24,802 bases of DNA, taken from Bacteroidota bacterium. Its GTDB lineage: Bacteria > Bacteroidota > Bacteroidia > Bacteroidales > UBA932. The notes beneath the pieces are model-generated. The model had not been told where the DNA came from. It saw only the letters and a list, made by a program, of their open reading frames with translations, and did no database searches. This document shows, in pieces, positions 15,215 through 24,138 of the stretch. The position numbers were made by a program, and so were the translations under genes. Within the stretch, counting starts at the first letter, position 1. Each line of letters opens with the position of its first letter. Where the stretch lies: NCBI GenBank assembly GCA_017860395.1, contig JAGDMC010000001.1:1-24802 (forward strand), in the 5' to 3' direction.

Positions 15215-16029
15215 TATTCAAAGAAGAAAATCAGGTAAAATTTATCTCACTGGCAAGCGGAAGCAGCGGTAATTGTTATTATATTAGTAATGGCAGCGTG
15301 TCTATCTTAATTGACATGGGAATAGGGGTAAGGACTCTCAAAAAAAGGCTTGCAGAACATTCCATTTCAGTCGAGACAATAGATCTGGTACTTGTTACTC
15401 ACGATCATATAGATCATATCAAACATATAGGAGCATTTGCAGAAAGGTATTACAAGCCCGTGTATGCTACAGCAGAGCTTCACAATGCTCTGTCAAACAA
15501 CTTTACTACAAGAGGCAGGATTGGCTCTTTTAAAAGAGTAATTGAGGCAGAAAAGGTATCTGAGTATTCCGGTGTGAAAATCACAGCATTTCCTGTCCCT
15601 CACGACGGTACTGAAAATTTTGGTTACCATATTGAAATTTCCGGCAAGAAGATAACATTGATTACCGATGTAGGAAGAGTAACCGAAACTGTTGAGAGGT
15701 ATGCAAGAATGGCAGAACACCTGATTTTTGAGTCAAACTACGATTCAACAATGTTAAATAACGGTTTCTATCCAAAAATGCTTATTGAAAGAATTTCAAA
15801 CGGGAAGGGTCACCTGAGTAATCACGAGAGTTCGGAGGCAATAAAAAGAATATACCATCCATACATGAAATCCCTTTTTCTTTGCCATTTAAGTGCAAAT
15901 AATAATACTCCTGAACTGGCATTTAATTCTGCAGCAAATGCACTTATCTCACTTGGCGTAAAGCCCGGAGAAGCGATAAATCTTGTTTGTCTGCCAAGAG
16001 GGTCTTCATCTCCGTTATATATTCTATAA
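15208..16029 (+). CDS. WalJ/YycJ-like metallo-beta-lactamase-fold hydrolase
   Basis: This 273-residue protein has the MBL fold with the metal motif VTHDHIDHI (63-71). Family signature pieces are KFISLASGSSGNCYYI (11-26), FPVPHDGTENFGY, LITDVGRVT with the bridging aspartate, and GHLSNHESSEAI followed by FLCHLSANNNTPE. Relatives (YycJ/WalJ) are 5'-3' DNA exonucleases or single-strand nucleases in some bacteria. Usual family starts correspond to residue 10, where the codon is GTA (not a start), so the ATG at 15208, overlapping the HAD gene by 7 bases, is taken. It is the last gene before a hairpin shared with the convergent peptidase gene. The nuclease function is inferred from the family. Confidence 0.88.
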   Translation: MLIFKEENQVKFISLASGSSGNCYYISNGSVSILIDMGIGVRTLKKRLAEHSISVETIDLVLVTHDHIDHIKHIGAFAERYYKPVYATAELHNALSNNFTTRGRIGSFKRVIEAEKVSEYSGVKITAFPVPHDGTENFGYHIEISGKKITLITDVGRVTETVERYARMAEHLIFESNYDSTMLNNGFYPKMLIERISNGKGHLSNHESSEAIKRIYHPYMKSLFLCHLSANNNTPELAFNSAANALISLGVKPGEAINLVCLPRGSSSPLYIL

Positions 16030-16058
16030 AAAAAGGCCCACAAACTGTGAGCCTTTTC
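16030..16058. terminator. Bidirectional terminator between WalJ-like gene and M2 peptidase gene
   Basis: AGGCCCACA (16034-16042) pairs with TGTGAGCCT (16046-16054) with one mismatch. TTTT follows on the plus strand, and a run of seven T follows on the minus strand. It sits 4 bases after the plus-strand stop and 16-20 bases after the minus-strand stop, so it can serve both convergent genes. Confidence 0.8.
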
Positions 16059-16073
16059 TATAAATAAATTTAT

Positions 16074-17744
16074 TTAGTCTACAAACTGTTTTGCGAAATA
16101 CTTTGCAGTCAGCTTCTCACCGGTAGCCTTTTCAATCATCTCGTTCCACTCATATTTCATACCAACGTTAAATACGTTTTTGCTCATCCATGTCCCAACT
16201 TCCTTGTTGCCTGCATAAGATTCATTCTTATAATCGCCCGATTTAGTGATTTTATCTACGATATAATAATGCATCTGGGATGCAAGAAGTTCTCCAAGCT
16301 GGTAGTTGTGATAATAGCATGGATATAGTGCAATGTGAATCTTGGTTGCCCAGTCCGGTGAATTTCTTCCTTCTGGTCTTTTAAGCATCTGATACTGTTC
16401 TGCAAGATCCCACCATAGTTTATTTAGATCCTGATCCGGATTTGCATACATAGATTTTTCAAAGCGATAAACTACCTGTACCCAACGGCTGAATACAAGC
16501 TGTTGAAGTTTTTGCGATTTAAAGCAGTCATCGGAAATCAAATTCTTTTCTTCTTCTGTAATTCCCAGGTTTTTCATCATCCATTCGGGATTTCTTGACA
16601 AACGGCCAAATATCATTGCTACAGCTTCTGTTGTAAAAGTATGTGCAGAATTTCTCAGAAAATACGGGTTTTCCGGGATATCGTGACCCTGTGAATATAC
16701 TGCATGACCGAATTCGTGAAGCATTGTACCCATCCACTGTTCATTGTCTTTTATGTTACATAGAACTCTTACGTCGCCCTCACTGTCTATATCGGTGCAG
16801 TATGCATGCTGATTTTTCTTTTGCTTTTCATAAAGGTCACTGTTTGCCATCATTTTACTTACATCAAGTCCAATTCCTTTATAGAAATCGGTAGTAAGCT
16901 GCTCCAGGTTTTTCCCGGTGTAATATTTGTCAAGATCAACAGGATATAGTTGCGGTGATTCCTGGAAATAACGTCCCTGAAAATGCCAGGGCATCAAATT
17001 TTCCTTAGGAATCTTGTAGCGAACAGAAAAAGCAGAATCCATCTGATTTTTAAGTCTTGCGAACTCCCCTTTTGTAAGAGAATCCAATTCATCAAACAAT
17101 GCTGAAATTTCTTCTGGATTTTGTCCTGAAAGTTCAAGTGACATTGTATGATAGTTATCATAACCCAGCGAAGCAGCCACTTTATTGCGCTGTTTAATCA
17201 GTTCTATGACATCGGTTGCTACAAATGGCCCGATCTCTTTATGAGCGATCCATACCTCTTCCAGCTCCTTATTGTCGGTAGATGTTTGAAGTATCTTTTC
17301 AACATCGTTGTCGGAAATTTCTTTCCCGCGGAATTTAGCCCTGTATTCGGCATATTTTTGCTCCAGTGCCGACGATCTCATTATAATGTCATTCAACAAA
17401 GCAGTATCAACCTGATTTGCAAGGAAAGAATTATACAATACTGTAAGCTCTCTTTTTAAAACCGGATCTTTAACAGAACCGTTTTCTTTAATCTCTTTAA
17501 GTTTGGCAAATGTCTCGGCATTAGAATATATCTTGGTTATTTTGATGTTTGCGTCAGAATATTTTTGAAATTCAGCCGGGTCACCAGTTATGGTTCCATT
17601 CCAATATGCCAGGGCAGCCTCTTTATTGAGAGGTTTAACAGCATTTTCGGTTTGAGTGATAATTTCCTGTAGTTTCATTTCGTCTTTTTTGCCGCAGCCA
17701 ACAATCATAAATAGTGAAGCTGCAATTAATACAATTTTTTTCAT
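16074..17744 (-). CDS. M2 family (ACE-like) peptidyl-dipeptidase, lipoprotein
   Basis: M2 peptidases are zinc dipeptidyl carboxypeptidases related to angiotensin-converting enzyme. The 556-residue protein begins MKKIVLIAASLFMIVGCGKK, a lipoprotein signal with the lipobox IVGC and lipidated C17, so it should be anchored to a membrane, facing the periplasm or surface. The N-terminal half (KEAALAYWNGTITGDPAEF, then VLYNSFLANQVD) follows the ACE pattern. The zinc site is MLHEFGHAVY (H343, E344, H347) with E373 in TFTTEAVAM as the third ligand. HEFGHA also occurs in M3 oligoendopeptidases, so M3 is the alternative, but the N-terminal half favours M2. It lies 16 bases after a secreted cyclophilin, probably in one transcript. 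Confidence 0.85.
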   Translation of the reverse strand: MKKIVLIAASLFMIVGCGKKDEMKLQEIITQTENAVKPLNKEAALAYWNGTITGDPAEFQKYSDANIKITKIYSNAETFAKLKEIKENGSVKDPVLKRELTVLYNSFLANQVDTALLNDIIMRSSALEQKYAEYRAKFRGKEISDNDVEKILQTSTDNKELEEVWIAHKEIGPFVATDVIELIKQRNKVAASLGYDNYHTMSLELSGQNPEEISALFDELDSLTKGEFARLKNQMDSAFSVRYKIPKENLMPWHFQGRYFQESPQLYPVDLDKYYTGKNLEQLTTDFYKGIGLDVSKMMANSDLYEKQKKNQHAYCTDIDSEGDVRVLCNIKDNEQWMGTMLHEFGHAVYSQGHDIPENPYFLRNSAHTFTTEAVAMIFGRLSRNPEWMMKNLGITEEEKNLISDDCFKSQKLQQLVFSRWVQVVYRFEKSMYANPDQDLNKLWWDLAEQYQMLKRPEGRNSPDWATKIHIALYPCYYHNYQLGELLASQMHYYIVDKITKSGDYKNESYAGNKEVGTWMSKNVFNVGMKYEWNEMIEKATGEKLTAKYFAKQFVD

Positions 17745-17760
17745 AAATATTTAAGTTAGT

Positions 17761-18474
17761 TTACTTCCTTCTTTTATAGAGTTTTGTAGAGATAATCCAA
17801 ACATCTTGTACAGGTCTGTCGTTTTTGTCGGTTTTAACTGATGCAATTATATCTACAATTTCGATTCCTTTCACAACCTCGCCAAAAATTGTGTATTGAG
17901 TATCAAGATGAGGAGTGCCTCCGATTGTTTTGTAGACCTCTCTTCTTTCTTTAGAAATCTTATATTCCGCTTCAATACCCAGTGCCTTATTTCTTTTATT
18001 GACTCTCTCCTCCTGAGTATTGAGACCTTCATCGTCAAAAACCTTTCCTTTAACAATATAAAACTGCGAGGCCGATGACTTTCTTAACGGGTTTACATCG
18101 TCACTCTCTCTGGCCGCAGCCAGAACACCTTTTTTATGAAAAATCCCGGGTACAATTTCGGCCGGCAAATCGTATCCCGGACCGCCATCTCCATAAAGTT
18201 TTTCCGGCACCCTTTGTTTGCTGTCCGGATCCCCGGACTGAATCATAAAATTGTCAATAACTCTGTGAAACAAAATTCCATCAAAATATCTCTGTTTAAC
18301 CAGTTTTACAAAATTGTCCCTGTGTATTGGCGTTTCATTGTTCAATTTTACTGTAATATCTCCCATTGTTGTTTTAATCACAACAAAATAGCTGCGTCTG
18401 GCATTGGTGCCGGAAAGATTAACAGAAAGCAGGATTGATAAAGAGATAAAAAAGATTTTGAAGAAGTGTTTCAT
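17761..18474 (-). CDS. Secreted cyclophilin-type peptidyl-prolyl cis-trans isomerase
   Basis: Cyclophilins catalyse proline isomerisation during protein folding. From the ATG at 18474 the 237-residue product has a signal peptide (MKHFFKIFFISLSILLSVNL, cleavage probably near residue 25 after TNA), so it works outside the cytoplasm. Core motifs are TTMGDITVKL, FHRVIDNFMIQSGDP with the catalytic arginine, GVLAAARESD, and SSASQFYIVKG. A roughly 50-residue charged insertion (VFDDEGLNTQEERVNKRNK and following) separates the QFYIV strand from the TIFGEVVKG strand; this is common in Bacteroidetes cyclophilins. A TTG opens the frame 21 codons earlier, inside the pckA terminator, and is not a credible start. 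It heads the unit with the M2 peptidase. Confidence 0.92.
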   Translation of the reverse strand: MKHFFKIFFISLSILLSVNLSGTNARRSYFVVIKTTMGDITVKLNNETPIHRDNFVKLVKQRYFDGILFHRVIDNFMIQSGDPDSKQRVPEKLYGDGGPGYDLPAEIVPGIFHKKGVLAAARESDDVNPLRKSSASQFYIVKGKVFDDEGLNTQEERVNKRNKALGIEAEYKISKERREVYKTIGGTPHLDTQYTIFGEVVKGIEIVDIIASVKTDKNDRPVQDVWIISTKLYKRRK

Positions 18475-18515
18475 AGTTAAACTGGTTTTAACAAAAATAT
18501 GCAATAATTCTATAA

Positions 18516-18552
18516 AGAAAAAAAAAGGCTGCCACAATTTATGCGACAGCCT
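18516..18552 (-). terminator. Intrinsic terminator of pckA
   Basis: On the minus strand AGGCTG (18547-18552) pairs with CAGCCT (18526-18531), extended by CGCA/TGTG, and is followed by a long T run (18518-18526). It is 20 bases after the pckA stop codon. Confidence 0.85.
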
Positions 18553-18571
18553 TATTTATAAAATATTGCAA

Positions 18572-20164
18572 CTAAATCTGAGGACCCGAAGCAATAAGTG
18601 CTTTTGCGGCATCATTGTCACAATATTGCTCAAAATTCTTTATATATTTAGCAGCAAGTGCTTTGGCCTTTTCCATCCAAACCTCTTTATTTGCATAAGT
18701 ATCGCGAGGGTCAAGAATTCCTTCAGATACATTATTCAATTTAGAAGGTGCAGTCAGGTTGAGAACAGGAATTTTAACTGTAGGAGCTTTCTCAATCGAA
18801 CCATCTATTATTGCATCAATAATTGCGCGGGTATCTTTAATTGAAATTCTTTTGCCTGAACCGTTCCATCCGGTATTAACAAGATATGCCTTAGCACCAT
18901 GTTCTTCCATCTTTTTGGCAAGTGTCTGTGCATAAACAGTGGGGTGAAGGGTCAGAAAAGCTTCGCCAAATGCAGGAGAGAATGACGGTAGGGGTTCTGT
19001 TATGCCCCTTTCTGTTCCGGCTAGCTTTGAAGTATATCCGCAAAGGAAGTGGTATTGAGCCTGATTCTTATCTAAAATAGAAACCGGAGGCAATACACCA
19101 AAAGCATCAGCAGAAAGATAAATTATTTTCTTAGCGTGACCGGCTTTTGAAGGAAGTACAATTTTATTTATATGATAGATAGGATAAGATACACGAGTAT
19201 TTTCAGTAATAGATCCGTCGGAATAATCTACCGAACCATCGCTGTTGACTGTAACATTTTCCAGCAGAGCATCCCTTTTAATTGCTTTCCATATATCCGG
19301 TTCATTTTCCTGGCTAAGATTGATTGTCTTTGCATAGCAACCGCCTTCAAAATTGAATACTCCGTGGTTATCCCATCCGTGCTCATCGTCACCAATAAGA
19401 TATCGCTTAGGATCGGCAGAAAGTGTAGTTTTTCCTGTTCCTGAAAGTCCGAAGAATATTGCAACATCACCTTCCTTACCAACATTCGCTGAGCAGTGCA
19501 TTGAAGCAATTCCTCTCAATGGCAAATAATAGTTCATCATGGAAAACATCCCTTTTTTCATCTCTCCCCCATACCATGTTCCTCCAATTATCTGCATTTT
19601 TTCTGTGAGATTGAAAAGGACGAATACCTCAGAATTGAGTTTGTGCTCTTTCCACTTAGGGTTAGTTACTTTTGAACCATTAAGGACAACAAAATCCGGC
19701 TCTCCATAATTTTCAAGTTCATAATTAGAAGGGCGGATGAACATATTAGTAACAAAGTGCGCCTGCCATGCAACTTCCATTATAAAGCGTACTTTCATGC
19801 GAGTATCTTCATTAGTTCCGCAATATGTATCAACTACATAGAGGATCTCTTTGTTTGATAGCTCGTCCTGTACAAGAGACATGCAGTCCTGCCATACATC
19901 CTGGCCGACAGGCTTGTTAATATTGCCATCCCACCAGATGTTTTTATCACTGATTTCGTCTTTAACAATATATCTGTCTTTTGGAGAACGACCAGTGAAA
20001 ACGCCTGTTTTTACAGCAACTGCACCGGTTTTTGTTAAAATTCCTTTCTCGAAACCCTCATTCTTATCTGACATCTCTGCCTGAAACATCTCTTCATATG
20101 ACGGATTGTGTAATACATTTTTGACATTCTTAATGCCATACTTCGAAAGATCTAATTTTGCCAT
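18572..20164 (-). CDS. pckA: Phosphoenolpyruvate carboxykinase (ATP)
   Basis: PckA interconverts oxaloacetate plus ATP with PEP, CO2 and ADP in the cytoplasm. In anaerobic Bacteroidetes it can run toward oxaloacetate, fixing CO2 and making ATP on the route to succinate. The 530-residue protein is standard for the ATP-dependent form, with [10 protein letters not shown] near 58-67, [18 protein letters not shown] (195-212), the P-loop GLSGTGKTT (239-247), and [11 protein letters not shown] (255-265) with the metal-binding aspartates. The start ATG at 20164 gives the usual N terminus. It is a single-gene unit with a strong terminator and is divergent from recQ across about 98 bases. Identity is certain. 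Confidence 0.97.
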   Translation of the reverse strand: MAKLDLSKYGIKNVKNVLHNPSYEEMFQAEMSDKNEGFEKGILTKTGAVAVKTGVFTGRSPKDRYIVKDEISDKNIWWDGNINKPVGQDVWQDCMSLVQDELSNKEILYVVDTYCGTNEDTRMKVRFIMEVAWQAHFVTNMFIRPSNYELENYGEPDFVVLNGSKVTNPKWKEHKLNSEVFVLFNLTEKMQIIGGTWYGGEMKKGMFSMMNYYLPLRGIASMHCSANVGKEGDVAIFFGLSGTGKTTLSADPKRYLIGDDEHGWDNHGVFNFEGGCYAKTINLSQENEPDIWKAIKRDALLENVTVNSDGSVDYSDGSITENTRVSYPIYHINKIVLPSKAGHAKKIIYLSADAFGVLPPVSILDKNQAQYHFLCGYTSKLAGTERGITEPLPSFSPAFGEAFLTLHPTVYAQTLAKKMEEHGAKAYLVNTGWNGSGKRISIKDTRAIIDAIIDGSIEKAPTVKIPVLNLTAPSKLNNVSEGILDPRDTYANKEVWMEKAKALAAKYIKNFEQYCDNDAAKALIASGPQI

Positions 20165-20199
20165 ACTTTATATTGTTATATTAATCTTTATTTTGTATA

Positions 20200-20230
20200 T
20201 TTATTCAAGATAAAAGAATCTATAAATTTG
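20200..20230 (+). promoter_or_regulatory. Candidate recQ promoter
   Basis: TTTA (20200-20203), a 19-base spacer and TAAATTTG (20223-20230) closely fit the Bacteroidetes TTTG-19-TAnnTTTG promoter. It is 32 bases before the recQ ATG in the region divergent from pckA. No equally good box is seen for pckA. Confidence 0.55.
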
Positions 20231-20262
20231 CACAAAAACCTTGCCGTAAAAATAAGCAAAAA

Positions 20263-22167
20263 ATGGGAAAACCTCACGAAGTATTAAACAAATACTGGGG
20301 ATATGATTCTTTCCGGCCGATGCAGGAGGAAATTATCATTTCTATACTTGAGGGAAAAGATACACTGGCACTCTTGCCTACAGGCGGAGGGAAATCCCTC
20401 ACATTTCAGATCCCCTCGATGATGACTGATGGTATTACATTAGTCGTTACACCTCTCATTGCTTTAATGAAAGACCAGGTAGAAAATCTTAAGTCAAGAG
20501 GCATACGGGCTCTGGCCGTATATTCTGGAATGAGCAGCGATGAAATTGATATTACTATTGAAAACGCCATTAATGGTGATTATAAGTTTCTTTATCTGTC
20601 TCCCGAAAGACTTCAAAGCGAAATATTCCGAAGCAGGGTTGGCAGAATGAATATAAATTTTCTTGTTGTTGACGAAGCTCACTGCATTTCCCAGTGGGGT
20701 CATGACTTTCGTCCTGATTATCTTAAAATAAAGGAAATCAGACATCTTGCCGGCATTAAGACAACTGTCGCTTTAACTGCTACAGCAACAGACAAGGTGG
20801 TATCGGAGATTGTAAAGGAACTTGAACTTGATAATCCAAATATTATCAAATCCAGTTTTAGACGAGATAACCTTTCATATATTGTAAGGGAAAGCGAAGA
20901 CAAAAATGGTCAGCTCATCAAGATTGCAAGAGGAGTCAACGGATCAGGTATAGTTTACGTACGTGAAAGAAAAAGAGCAGAAGAGCTGGCTCAGTTTCTG
21001 GAAGCTCAGGGCCTAAATGCCCAGGCATATCATGCAGGCATGTCTTCATCTGTCCGTTCGGCCAAGCAAGATGACTGGAAAAACGGCAATTGCAGGATAA
21101 TTGTTGCTACAAATGCTTTTGGTATGGGTATCGATAAATCCGATGTCCGGTTTGTATGCCATTTTGACCCTCCTGAGTCTGTAGAAGCCTACTTCCAGGA
21201 AGCAGGCAGGGCAGGCAGGGACGGAAACAAATCTTTCGCAGTTCTGCTTTGGAACAGATCCGATATTGGAAGGCTCAGGAAAATACTGGCAACTACTTTT
21301 CCATCACCTGATTATATAAGAGATGTATACCAGAAGCTATTCATTTATTACGGTATTGCATATGGCGCAGGAAAAGATCAGGTTATGAAATTTAACCTCA
21401 CCGATTTTGCCATGAAAAGCAAACTGCATGCATTATCTGCATATTACGCACTTAAATATATTGAGAAGGAGGGCTATTTTGAGATTACAGACGAAATAGA
21501 CAACCCGTCCAAAGTAAAGTTTATTGTCAACAGGGATGAATTGTATCACATTCAGCTCAAAAATACATCGATGGATGCCTTTATCAAGACTCTCCTAAGG
21601 CTGTATACCGGAATGTTCTCAAATCTGGTTCCTATTGACGAGGAATATATAGCAAGGCTTACGCGAAACAGCAAGGCTGCTATAACTTCAAGTTTAATCA
21701 GGCTCTCAGGCATGGGGATTGCAACGTATATGCCCTCTGTCCGCTCTCCTTTGCTGATTCTCAAAACAGAAAGGCTGGACGATAAAAATCTTTATATTTC
21801 GCCAGTCAGGTATCAAATGCACAGAGGCAGTTTCGAAGATAAAATTGAATCAATAATCGGTTATTTCAGCGGGAATTTAATTTGCCGTTCCCAATTTCTG
21901 CTAAGTTATTTCGGGGAAAAAGATTCGGCAGAATGCGGAGTATGCGATGTTTGCATTGAAAAGAAGCGTGAAAATGCGCGGGCAGTATATGACAACAGCA
22001 TTGAGAAAAGGCTCATTGAAATTCTGCTTGACGGGCCTAAATCGCTTTCAGAAATATCTCTTGACATTGAGGACGAAACCAGGTCGTATATCGAACTTCT
22101 AAGAGAGATGATAGACAGGGGAGGAGTGGAGCAAAAAGGTGAGCTTTATCACATTGTTACGAGATAA
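20263..22167 (+). CDS. recQ: RecQ family ATP-dependent DNA helicase
   Basis: RecQ unwinds DNA 3'-5' during recombination and replication repair. In this 634-residue protein the helicase motifs are complete: WGYDSFRPMQEEII (RecQ motif 0), LLPTGGGKSLTFQIP (Walker A, about 38-51), VVDEAHCISQWGHDFRPDY (DEAH at 137-140), ALTATAT, and motif VI FQEAGRAGRDG. The zinc-binding region is at about 540-564 (CRSQFLLSYFGE followed by CGVCDVC). The C-terminal 70 residues form a short winged-helix-like tail. A separate HRDC domain is not recognisable, as in the shorter RecQ copies that Bacteroidetes often carry. Its stop codon is one base from the maf stop on the opposite strand. Confidence 0.94.
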   Translation: MGKPHEVLNKYWGYDSFRPMQEEIIISILEGKDTLALLPTGGGKSLTFQIPSMMTDGITLVVTPLIALMKDQVENLKSRGIRALAVYSGMSSDEIDITIENAINGDYKFLYLSPERLQSEIFRSRVGRMNINFLVVDEAHCISQWGHDFRPDYLKIKEIRHLAGIKTTVALTATATDKVVSEIVKELELDNPNIIKSSFRRDNLSYIVRESEDKNGQLIKIARGVNGSGIVYVRERKRAEELAQFLEAQGLNAQAYHAGMSSSVRSAKQDDWKNGNCRIIVATNAFGMGIDKSDVRFVCHFDPPESVEAYFQEAGRAGRDGNKSFAVLLWNRSDIGRLRKILATTFPSPDYIRDVYQKLFIYYGIAYGAGKDQVMKFNLTDFAMKSKLHALSAYYALKYIEKEGYFEITDEIDNPSKVKFIVNRDELYHIQLKNTSMDAFIKTLLRLYTGMFSNLVPIDEEYIARLTRNSKAAITSSLIRLSGMGIATYMPSVRSPLLILKTERLDDKNLYISPVRYQMHRGSFEDKIESIIGYFSGNLICRSQFLLSYFGEKDSAECGVCDVCIEKKRENARAVYDNSIEKRLIEILLDGPKSLSEISLDIEDETRSYIELLREMIDRGGVEQKGELYHIVTR

Positions 22168-22168
22168 A

Positions 22169-22774
22169 TCAGCCTTTGTCAGCGATAAATTCATTAAGTT
22201 CCTGATATAGCCTTTGCACAGGCAAACCCATTACGTTGAAAAAGGATCCTTCAATTTTTTCAATTGCCACATAACCTATCCATTCCTGAGCACCATATGA
22301 CCCTGCTTTGTCGTAGGGAGCATATTCGTCTACATAATATGTGATCTCTTCTGCAGATAAATTGCGAAAATAGACTTTTGTGACACTCGTGAAAGATCTG
22401 GTCAATTTGTTGCTTCTTAATGTTACCCCTGTTATTACTTCGTGCATGTTTCCGGATAACTTCTTAAGAATTTCAATGGCATTTTCTCTTCCGGACGGTT
22501 TACCCAGTATTGCTCCGTTACAGAAAACAAGTGTGTCTGCCGTTATCAGTATTTCAGAATCATCCAGTTTCCTTAAGAACCCGGCTGATTTTAGTTCAGA
22601 AAGATGTAACGGAACCAGATAAGGGTCAGTTTCGGGATGGTAGTCCTCCGATATATTGTCGTTATATTCAATAGAAAAGGGAAGATCCAGACCCTCGAGC
22701 AATTGTTTGCGTCGTGGAGACGCCGATGCAAGAATAAGCGCTCTCCCTCTTAGTTTTATAAGAAGATTTTTCAT
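22169..22774 (-). CDS. maf: Maf-like nucleoside triphosphate pyrophosphatase
   Basis: Maf proteins hydrolyse non-canonical or dTTP/UTP nucleotides to monophosphate and pyrophosphate, and overexpression affects septation in some bacteria. The 201-residue protein shows ALILASASPRRKQLLEGL (12-29), the first conserved loop; LITADTLVFCNGAILGKP, with the catalytic aspartate; and MHEVITGVTL and YDKAGSYGAQEW, which favour the dTTP/UTP (YhdE-like) class. The length is normal. It is the last gene of a minus-strand set, nine bases after kdsC, and its stop is one base from that of recQ. No hairpin terminator can fit between the two stops, so the transcripts probably overlap. Confidence 0.93.
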   Translation of the reverse strand: MKNLLIKLRGRALILASASPRRKQLLEGLDLPFSIEYNDNISEDYHPETDPYLVPLHLSELKSAGFLRKLDDSEILITADTLVFCNGAILGKPSGRENAIEILKKLSGNMHEVITGVTLRSNKLTRSFTSVTKVYFRNLSAEEITYYVDEYAPYDKAGSYGAQEWIGYVAIEKIEGSFFNVMGLPVQRLYQELNEFIADKG

Positions 22775-22783
22775 TTAATAAGT

Positions 22784-23314
22784 TTAGCCGGAATAAGCTT
22801 CGGGACTATCTGCCCAGTTTCCCTGTATTTTAAGGGTTTGTTCAATAACGTCTCTTGCACATCCTCTACCTCCGGGATAAATTGATATATAGTCACATAT
22901 CTCTTTTACTTCAGTGACTGCATCAGCCGGGCAAGTGGCTATTCCGCATGCCTTAAGAATTCCTATATCCGGAATGTCATCGCCCATAAAGAGAACTTCC
23001 TCCGGTTGCAGATTATGCCGTGTGCAAAAATCGGTAAAATCAGGCATCTTATAGTGGGACCGAAGGTATATATCACTTGTACTTACTCCGATTTGAACAA
23101 AACGTTTAACAATGCTTTCGGAAGACCCACCGGTAATTATTGCTACAGGATATTTTTGCGTTATGGCAACTCTCACTGCATAACCATCTTTAGCATTGTG
23201 TGATCTCAGCAAATCTCCGGTTTCGGTCGCAATGACAAGTCCATCTGTAAAGACTCCGTCAACATCAAATGCAAATGCTTTTATTTTATGCAGGTTAACT
23301 TTAAAGTTTGACAT
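22784..23314 (-). CDS. kdsC: 3-deoxy-D-manno-octulosonate 8-phosphate phosphatase family protein
   Basis: KdsC removes phosphate from KDO 8-phosphate, a step in lipopolysaccharide core synthesis. The 176-residue protein is a capless HAD-III phosphatase with FAFDVDGVFTDG (D17, D19), HNAKDGYAVRVA, IITGGSS, and LFMGDDIPDIGIL, plus CPADAV, all conserved in KdsC. The length matches the tetrameric KdsC family. Its ATG overlaps the stop of the DUF2520 gene (TAATG), which implies translational coupling, and maf follows after nine bases. NeuB/NANS-related HAD phosphatases are close relatives, so other nonulosonate 8- or 9-phosphates cannot be excluded, though the context fits KDO. Confidence 0.9.
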   Translation of the reverse strand: MSNFKVNLHKIKAFAFDVDGVFTDGLVIATETGDLLRSHNAKDGYAVRVAITQKYPVAIITGGSSESIVKRFVQIGVSTSDIYLRSHYKMPDFTDFCTRHNLQPEEVLFMGDDIPDIGILKACGIATCPADAVTEVKEICDYISIYPGGRGCARDVIEQTLKIQGNWADSPEAYSG

Positions 23315-24132
23315 TATTTTTTTATTTTTTTGGAAGACTCACCGATATATTTTGTCATTAACTCGTATACTTCTTTGTGTTCTTCCATCTCTTTAAGAAT
23401 TTCAAGATGTTTGTTAATAGTTGAGATGTCTTCCCTTATTGCAGGACCTGTCTGAACATGAGCCGGGTGACCATATAAAAAGGCTTTTCTGACCGTTTCT
23501 GTGGCAAGTGGCATCAGGAATATGTGGTTGGGTGCAGAGATGTCATATGCAAGTCCAAGAATGTAGTTGACAAAATTGCTTACAAAAACAGCAGCAAGGT
23601 GCATCCTCAACCTCTCTTCGGAATCACATTCCTTGTATTCGGACCCAAGGTAATCAGATAGTTGCACTAAAACATCATGAGTTTTTTTGTCGGAAGATTC
23701 AAGAAGAAACGGAACTAACTTCATGTCAACAGGTTTCGTCTTGCTAAGGGTCATTAAAGGGTAAAAGACACCAAAATGAGGAATTTTATTTAATACGGAC
23801 AATGGAGTGGCACCACTTGTATGACAAACGATGGTTTTCCCGGACTTAACAGATTCAAACGAAGAAATAGTTTCAAATATCTTTTCAATGGAATCATCGG
23901 AAAGAGTGAGAAGAATAATATCAGATTCAGAAAGAAGGTTAATATCTTCAGTAGCCTCTGTGTTTTCAAGATTATGCAAATTGTTTTCCGGTTTGTTTAA
24001 TATTTTGGCCAGAGTTTGCGATGCATGAAAACTTCTGTTCCAGATATATGATACATTGCATCCCGCAGCCTTTAAAGACATTGAAAGTCTGTATGCTGCA
24101 TTCCCGGCTCCTGCAAATGATATATTCAACAT
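23314..24132 (-). CDS. Rossmann-fold and DUF2520 domain-containing protein
   Basis: The function is not known to me. The 272-residue protein has an N-terminal dinucleotide-binding Rossmann domain (ISFAGAGNAAYRLSMSL, residues 4-20, then LLSESDIILLTLSDDSI and IVCHTSGATPLSVL), and a C-terminal DUF2520 region (about 130-260) with FGVFYPLMTLSK, RLRMHLAAVFVSNFVNYI and a short helix-rich tail. This is the layout of NAD(P)-dependent 6-phosphogluconate-dehydrogenase-like enzymes. It overlaps kdsC by one base and follows the M28 peptidase by six bases. The tight linkage suggests coexpression with KDO metabolism, but no reaction can be assigned. Confidence 0.88.
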   Translation of the reverse strand: MLNISFAGAGNAAYRLSMSLKAAGCNVSYIWNRSFHASQTLAKILNKPENNLHNLENTEATEDINLLSESDIILLTLSDDSIEKIFETISSFESVKSGKTIVCHTSGATPLSVLNKIPHFGVFYPLMTLSKTKPVDMKLVPFLLESSDKKTHDVLVQLSDYLGSEYKECDSEERLRMHLAAVFVSNFVNYILGLAYDISAPNHIFLMPLATETVRKAFLYGHPAHVQTGPAIREDISTINKHLEILKEMEEHKEVYELMTKYIGESSKKIKK

Positions 24133-24138
24133 CGATGC

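Noticed and set aside
18475..18537. TTG-initiated extension of the cyclophilin
   Set aside because: It runs into the pckA terminator hairpin and would bury the signal peptide that begins at the ATG at 18474.
18404..18844. Plus-strand 146-codon ORF spanning the pckA terminator and 3' end
   Set aside because: Rich in Cys, Asn and Ile without any domain; it crosses a strong terminator and is antisense to two identified genes.
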